The position numbers and the translations under genes are program-made. This document shows, one piece after another, positions 6,949 through 10,346 of a stretch of 10,346 nucleotides of DNA. Every line of letters starts with the position of its first letter. Within the stretch, counting starts at the first letter, position 1. The notes under the pieces were generated by a model, which made no database searches, was not told the origin of the DNA, and saw nothing but the letters and a program-made list of their open reading frames with translations. The stretch is from an uncultured Helicobacter sp. (GTDB lineage Bacteria; Campylobacterota; Campylobacteria; Campylobacterales; Helicobacteraceae), in contig CALVDZ010000022.1 in the NCBI GenBank assembly GCA_944326445.1, forward strand, positions 1 to 10,346, written 5' to 3'.

Positions 6949-7278
6949 ATGAAGCCTGATAATTATATGAGCTTTGGCATTGTTTCTGGGTTTTTTATCG
7001 GACTTGCATTTTCGATTGTGAAGTTTGAAGATCCCGCGTTTATGGTTATTTGGACGATCATTACCACCATTGGAATCTACCTTATTATCGCTGTGAGTAT
7101 CGCGCTGTATTTTTGGTTTTTGGACTTTAGCAGATCGAGTGTGAAAAAAGACAAGCTAGAGCAAAACCTAGAATACTACCGCCTAGAGTTTGACAAGCGC
7201 GAACGTGAGGTGGCAAAGATCCGCACATTCCTAAAAAGCATAGAATCCGATCACGAGGAAGAGAGTGCCAATGCCTAA
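6949..7278 (+). CDS. Small two-TM coiled-coil protein of the flagellar operon (HP1033/Cj0062c-like)
   Basis: Uncharacterised 109-residue membrane protein. There are two hydrophobic segments, about residues 8-25 (FGIVSGFFIGLAFSIVKF) and 32-56 (MVIWTIITTIGIYLIIAVSIALYF). They are followed by a strongly charged heptad-like stretch (about 60-100: KKDKLEQNLEYYRLEFDKRE and on) and an acidic end, DHEEESANA. A basic patch, SRSSVKK, just after TM2 suggests that the coiled coil faces the cytoplasm. GGGGGAG just before ATG 6949 is a good ribosome site. Position and size match the hypothetical gene between flhG and fliA that I recall as HP1033 in H. pylori and Cj0062c in C. jejuni. Conserved linkage suggests a flagellar, polar or division role, but no function can be read from the sequence. 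Confidence 0.88.
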   Translation: MKPDNYMSFGIVSGFFIGLAFSIVKFEDPAFMVIWTIITTIGIYLIIAVSIALYFWFLDFSRSSVKKDKLEQNLEYYRLEFDKREREVAKIRTFLKSIESDHEEESANA

Positions 7279-7311
7279 AAGCCCAAAAATACAATACAAA
7301 AGGTAGCAGGT

Positions 7312-8013
7312 ATGCCAAAGAGAGCAGACGCTTACAATCAAAATCTTAAATTCGCTCAAGATGAACTTGCTACGCAGTATTTGCCGGCTGTCAAAGCGAT
7401 GGCGTTTCGCCTCAAAGAGCGGTTGCCAAGCTCGATTGATGTGATGGATTTAGTCTCTATCGGGGCAGAAGAGCTCGTAAAGCTTGCGAGGCGTTATGAT
7501 AGCTCGATTAACGACTCCTTTTGGGGCTTTGCCAAGACGCGCGTCAATGGTGCAATGCTAGATTATCTGCGCTCGCTTGATGTGCTCTCGCGCTCTAACA
7601 GAAAGCTTGTCAAAAGCATAGATTCTGAAGTCTCTAAATACTTCAACCAATACCAAGAAGAACCAAGCGATGAGTATCTCGCTAAGGTGCTCAATGAAGA
7701 AGTCTCAAAAGTCAAAGAAGCGCGTATGGCAAGCGATATCTACGCGCTCGTGCCTATCGATGAGCAATACAACGCCATTATCGGGGATAATATCCTAGAG
7801 GATTTGCAGCAAGAGGAGCTCATCGAGATTATTGCTAGGATTTTGCAGGGGCTAAGCCAAAGAGAGCAGATGATTATCCAATTGTATTATTTCGAGGAGC
7901 TAAGCCTTAAGGAGATTAGCGAGATTTTGGGCATTACAGAATCCAGAATCTCACAAATCTCAAAAGAAGTGATCAAAAAGGTGCGCCTCGCGCTAGGAGA
8001 AGTCAATGGCTGA
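7312..8013 (+). CDS. fliA: RNA polymerase sigma-28 factor for flagellar genes
   Basis: FliA directs RNA polymerase to late flagellar genes such as flagellin and is held by the anti-sigma factor FlgM until the hook is complete. The 233-residue length is usual. Region 2 spans about residues 22-90 (LPAVKAMAFRLKERLP, DVMDLVSIGAEELVKLARRY, FWGFAKTRVNGAMLDYLRSL). Region 4 lies near the end, with QREQMIIQLYYFEELSLKEI and the helix-turn-helix EISEILGITESRISQISKEV. The ATG has AGG-rich sequence (AAAAGGTAGCAGG) just upstream. The coding region overlaps fliM by eight bases (ATGGCTGA), so FliA and FliM are probably coupled. A TACAAT at 7290-7295 lies too close to the ribosome site to be a convincing separate promoter. 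Confidence 0.97.
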   Translation: MPKRADAYNQNLKFAQDELATQYLPAVKAMAFRLKERLPSSIDVMDLVSIGAEELVKLARRYDSSINDSFWGFAKTRVNGAMLDYLRSLDVLSRSNRKLVKSIDSEVSKYFNQYQEEPSDEYLAKVLNEEVSKVKEARMASDIYALVPIDEQYNAIIGDNILEDLQQEELIEIIARILQGLSQREQMIIQLYYFEELSLKEISEILGITESRISQISKEVIKKVRLALGEVNG

Positions 8014-9070
8014 TATCCTAAGTCAAGAAGAGATAGACGCGCTCCTAGAGGTAGTCGATGATGGCGGCGACGCCGAGAGTTTAGAAAAAGAAGATGTCCT
8101 CCACCAAAAGCAAGTAACGCTCTATGACTTCAAACGCCCAAATCGCGTGAGCAAGGAGCAACTGCGCGCCTTTAAGAGTATCCACGACAAAATGGCGCGC
8201 TCGCTCTCCTCGCAGATTTCAGCCGTGATGCGCTCTATCGTGGAGATTCAGCTCCATAGCGTGGATCAGATGACTTATGGGGAATTTTTGATGAGCTTGC
8301 CTAGCCCCACGAGCTTTAATGTCTTTTCAATGAAGCCACTGGAAGGCAGCGGCGTGCTAGAGATAAATCCAAGCATTGCCTTTCCAATGATAGATAGGCT
8401 ACTAGGTGGCAAGGGCGATCCGTATGAAAACGCGCGGGAGTTTAGCGATATAGAGCTCAATTTGCTTGATACGATTTTGCGCCAAATGATGCAAAATCTC
8501 AAGGAGGCGTGGAGCTCGGTTACGGATATTTTCCCAAGTATCGATGCCAAAGAATCTAGCCCCAATGTCGTGCAAATCGTGGCGCAAAATGAAATCGTGA
8601 TTATGGTGGTAATGGAGATTATCATCGGGCATTCTAGTGGTATGATGAATATCTGCTATCCCGTAATCGCGCTTGAGACGGTGCTCTCTCGCCTAGCCAC
8701 ACGCGATCTTATGCTAAGCGATACCAGCTCCAAAAAATCGCGCAACAAAGAGCTCCAAGCCCTCGTGGCGGGGGCGAATGTCGTCGTCTCTGCCTTCATT
8801 GGCGAGACGGATCTCACGCTACGCGAAGTGCTCGATCTGCAAGTGGGCGATATCGTGCGGCTTGATAGCGTGGCTGATGATACGGTGCGCGTGTGTATCG
8901 ATGGCAGGGAAAAATACATCGCCACGATTGGCTTGCAGCGTTATCGCAAAACAATCTGCATCAAAGAAGTGATCAAAACCGAAAAAGATTATGTCAAAGA
9001 AGTGCTTGAGATGCTCGAAGCACAGCGCAAAAACAAAGTCATCGATCTTGAGGCAGAAGAGAGTGAATAG
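8006..9070 (+). CDS. fliM: Flagellar motor switch protein FliM
   Basis: Core C-ring protein that receives CheY-P and reverses motor rotation. The N-terminus, DILSQEEIDALL (residues 3-14), is the conserved CheY-P-binding peptide. The middle domain (about 50-240) has the CheC-like fold sequence, with RSIVEIQLHSVDQMTYGEFL and AFPMIDRLLGGKGDPYENAREFSDIE. The C-terminal SpoA domain (about 265-335) includes LTLREVLDLQVGDIVRLD and a matching IATIGLQRYRKTICI. The 354-residue length is normal for the phylum. The start overlaps the fliA end; fliY begins eight bases after the stop. It links directly to chemoreceptors such as the one at the left of the window. No anomalies seen. Confidence 0.98.
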   Translation: MADILSQEEIDALLEVVDDGGDAESLEKEDVLHQKQVTLYDFKRPNRVSKEQLRAFKSIHDKMARSLSSQISAVMRSIVEIQLHSVDQMTYGEFLMSLPSPTSFNVFSMKPLEGSGVLEINPSIAFPMIDRLLGGKGDPYENAREFSDIELNLLDTILRQMMQNLKEAWSSVTDIFPSIDAKESSPNVVQIVAQNEIVIMVVMEIIIGHSSGMMNICYPVIALETVLSRLATRDLMLSDTSSKKSRNKELQALVAGANVVVSAFIGETDLTLREVLDLQVGDIVRLDSVADDTVRVCIDGREKYIATIGLQRYRKTICIKEVIKTEKDYVKEVLEMLEAQRKNKVIDLEAEESE

Positions 9071-9078
9071 GAGAGAGT

Positions 9079-9900
9079 ATGAAGCAGTTTCTTGATTTAG
9101 TCATCGCCGAGACAACCGCCACTATCGAGGGGCTAATGGGGCGCAACGCAAGTGTGGAGCACACGCGCGATAATAATGTCAGCCTCGATATGCTCCCGCC
9201 AAGCTATGGCATAGCCTACCTCACAGCTAGCGGGGAGGGCAGCGGCGAGCTTGCAGTAGTGATCCCCGCAGATATGGGTAGCGCACTATCAGATATGATG
9301 CTAGGGGGCGAGGGCGAGAGCAAGGCGGAGCTAAGTGGCGATGATCTCGACGCGCTCAAAGAGATTGTGTCTAATATCTTTGGGGCGATTGCGACCAATC
9401 TAGGCTCACAAAAAGACTTGCCTAAGCTAAGCTTTACCTGCACACAAATGGATTTTATCCAACAAAGCATTGATTTGAGTAGATTCCAAAAGGCGTATAT
9501 CTTTCATTTTTCACTAGATTCTATTAATGCAGATTTTATCCTGCTCGCTTCAGAATCTTTTGTGCAGCTTTTTGAGCCAAAGGCGGCTAGCAGCGAGCCC
9601 CAAGCTCCAGAATCCCACGCGCTCTCTGCCACGGAGTTTAAAAATATCAGTATGATTTTAGATGTCCGCCTCAATGTCAAGGTACGCATCGGGCAGAAAA
9701 AAATGCTCTTAAAAGATGTGATTTCTATGGATATAGGCAGCGTGATTGAGCTAAACCAGCTTGCCAACGATCCGCTAGAGATTTTGGTAGATGACAAAGT
9801 CATAGCGCGCGGGGAAGTGGTGATAGTGGATGGAAACTTTGGGATACAAATTACCGATATTGGCTCTAAGCGCGAGCGGCTTGAGCAACTACGCGGGTAG
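9079..9900 (+). CDS. fliY: Flagellar motor switch protein FliY (FliN family)
   Basis: C-ring component related to FliN. The 273 residues have a CheC-like N-terminal domain (about 1-165), a short variable linker rich in Ser, Ala, Pro and Glu (about 165-185), and a C-terminal SpoA domain (about 190-265; ILDVRLNVKVRIGQKK, DVISMDIGSVIELNQLANDP). It lacks the EIDALL-type CheY-binding peptide of Bacillus FliY. The CheC phosphatase signature D/S-x3-E-x2-N is only partly kept: D91 and E95 are present but the Asn position is Ser98, with Asn99 next. Phosphatase activity is therefore doubtful, in line with Helicobacter having a separate CheZ-like protein. The ATG has GGAGAG immediately upstream. This is the last gene of the run; two inverted repeats lie 140-200 bases downstream. 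Confidence 0.96.
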   Translation: MKQFLDLVIAETTATIEGLMGRNASVEHTRDNNVSLDMLPPSYGIAYLTASGEGSGELAVVIPADMGSALSDMMLGGEGESKAELSGDDLDALKEIVSNIFGAIATNLGSQKDLPKLSFTCTQMDFIQQSIDLSRFQKAYIFHFSLDSINADFILLASESFVQLFEPKAASSEPQAPESHALSATEFKNISMILDVRLNVKVRIGQKKMLLKDVISMDIGSVIELNQLANDPLEILVDDKVIARGEVVIVDGNFGIQITDIGSKRERLEQLRG

Positions 9901-9902
9901 GC

Positions 9903-10067
9903 GTGTGGATAGCGCACGAGATTTTGCATTGCCCAGCTGGCATATCCACAGCTAAACAATCAAAGAGTTTTGCGCAAGCTAGGGGCTATGAGGAGATAGA
10001 ATCTAGCTTAGCAGAATCTAGTATTTGCTTGGAGTTAATTTTACAGAATCTCAATCTAGGTAGCTAG
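9903..10067 (+). CDS. Doubtful 54-codon ORF immediately after fliY
   Basis: A GTG three bases after the fliY stop opens a 54-codon frame (VWIAHEILHCPAGIS at the start, ending NLNLGS). It has no match I recognise, only a poor ribosome site (GGGTAGG), and its last codons lie inside the 10041-10076 inverted repeat. Several of its Glu-Ser pairs are simply copies of the repeated AGAATCT word. It may be chance or a decayed gene. Confidence 0.15.
   Translation: MWIAHEILHCPAGISTAKQSKSFAQARGYEEIESSLAESSICLELILQNLNLGS
9998..10021. repeat. Two direct copies of AGAATCTAG, 15 bases apart
   Basis: AGAATCTAG occurs at 9998-10006 and again at 10013-10021, separated by CTTAGC. The core word AGAATCT occurs again at 10045-10051 and inverted at 10066-10072, making this the densest cluster of the word in the window. 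No function is known to me. Confidence 0.6.
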
Positions 10068-10076
10068 ATTCTGTAA
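10041..10076. terminator. Perfect 11-bp inverted repeat, possible bidirectional terminator
   Basis: TTACAGAATCT (10041-10051) and AGATTCTGTAA (10066-10076) are exact reverse complements with a 14-base loop. The loop region can form an alternative 6-bp stem (AATCTA with TAGATT). It lies between the end of the fliY operon and a convergent minus-strand ORF, the right place for a shared terminator, but neither side has a T-tract, so this role is tentative. Confidence 0.5.
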
Positions 10077-10100
10077 TACCGCAAATCCAGAGCTGCGGTA
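10077..10100. repeat. Perfect 7-bp inverted repeat abutting the previous one
   Basis: TACCGCA (10077-10083) and TGCGGTA (10094-10100) are exact reverse complements with a 10-base loop. The first arm starts at the base directly after the 11-bp repeat, so the two hairpins could stack coaxially. A T-rich but interrupted stretch (10101-10120) follows on the plus strand. It may act with the preceding repeat in transcription termination or RNA end protection. Confidence 0.5.
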
Positions 10101-10135
10101 AGTGAGTTTGTGTTTAGTTTAGAATCTTAGTGCTT

Positions 10136-10297
10136 TTAGAGATAGGCTTTGAGCTTTTCATCACTAAGAACTTCATCAAAAGCAAATTCTGTCAATCCTC
10201 TCTCAAATATGGATTCCAAAAAGTTTCCAAAGTCTTCATTGTTTTTTGCCAACTCATCTATCATAAATGGATCGAGATTTTGCCAAATAACATACAT
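10136..10297 (-). CDS. Small ORF of unknown function, 53 codons
   Basis: A minus-strand frame from ATG 10297 to TAA 10136 encodes an acidic, helix-prone protein: MYVIWQNLDPFMIDELAKNN, then FGNFLESIFERG, ending VLSDEKLKAYL. The residue composition looks like real protein, unlike the shadow frames elsewhere. I do not recognise the family, and no signal peptide or membrane segment is evident. No clear ribosome site precedes the ATG. The frame stays open upstream for eleven more codons (reading LFRHRAPTRT just before the Met) to a TAG at 10331-10333, so it could be the 3' end of a larger gene broken by a stop or frameshift, or could use a non-ATG start. It converges on fliY across the inverted repeats. 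Confidence 0.5.
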   Translation of the reverse strand: MYVIWQNLDPFMIDELAKNNEDFGNFLESIFERGLTEFAFDEVLSDEKLKAYL

Positions 10298-10325
10298 AGT
10301 GCGTGTGGGAGCACGATGCCTAAAC

Positions 10326-10341
10326 AGAATCTAAAGATTCT
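10326..10341. repeat. AGAATCT-AA-AGATTCT inverted pair
   Basis: Perfect 7-bp inverted repeat with a 2-base centre, at 10326-10332 and 10335-10341, just upstream of the small minus-strand ORF. Two bases are too few for an RNA loop without opening the stem, so a DNA-level palindrome (protein binding) or chance pairing of the abundant word is as likely as a hairpin. Confidence 0.45.
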
Positions 10342-10346
10342 AAAGC

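Noticed and set aside
7290..7295. TACAAT as a separate fliA promoter
   Set aside because: A start about seven bases downstream would fall at the fliA ribosome site, leaving almost no leader.
7271..7306. 11-codon mini-ORF (MPKSPKIQYKR) between the small membrane protein and fliA
   Set aside because: GAGGAAGAG lies upstream, but this is also the coding sequence for the acidic end of the previous gene; too short to support without ribosome data.
9504..9959. 151-codon minus-strand frame opposite fliY
   Set aside because: Serine/isoleucine-rich shadow of the FliY SpoA-coding region with no family resemblance.
10320..10346. Last eight codons (ALESLDSV then TAG) of a further minus-strand gene
   Set aside because: Too short to judge, and composed almost entirely of the repeated AGAATCT/AGATTCT word.

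Overview
The window reads as chromosomal core DNA from a Helicobacter-like member of the Campylobacterota. The evidence is the gene order folK-flhF-flhG-(small membrane protein)-fliA-fliM-fliY, which as I recall it is shared by Helicobacter and Campylobacter. The DUF507-carA pair, a DsbK/HP0231-like oxidoreductase and a Campylobacterota-style chemoreceptor agree with this. By eye the base composition is well above that of H. pylori, which suggests a GC-richer, non-pylori species. I cannot name the species from sequence alone.

Layout. The left part is on the minus strand. It holds the N-terminal 451 codons of a dCACHE chemoreceptor (1-1355, running off the left edge), carA (1485-2657), a DUF507 gene sharing one base with carA (2657-3208), and a periplasmic DsbC/DsbK-type thiol oxidoreductase with a CPGC active site (3266-4006). 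A 70-base divergent region near 4010-4078 carries overlapping -10 boxes on the two strands. From it starts the plus-strand run folK, flhF, flhG, a two-TM coiled-coil protein, fliA, fliM and fliY (4079-9900). Gaps there are 8 to 33 bases and fliA overlaps fliM, so it looks like one flagellar operon. FlhF and FlhG set flagellar position and number, FliA is the late flagellar sigma factor, and FliM and FliY are switch/C-ring proteins. The chemoreceptor at the left would act through the same motor via CheY-P.

After fliY (9901-10346) lies a short non-core tail. It has two abutting perfect inverted repeats, several copies of AGAATCT/AGATTCT, a weak 54-codon plus-strand ORF, and a more convincing 53-codon minus-strand ORF of unknown function.

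I saw no CRISPR array, tRNA, rRNA, transposase or obvious defence system. The observations most worth following are the complete amino-acid-binding motif in the chemoreceptor, the roughly eight-fold excess of GAATCT/AGATTC across the window, the structured tail after fliY, and the bidirectional promoter between dsbK and folK.
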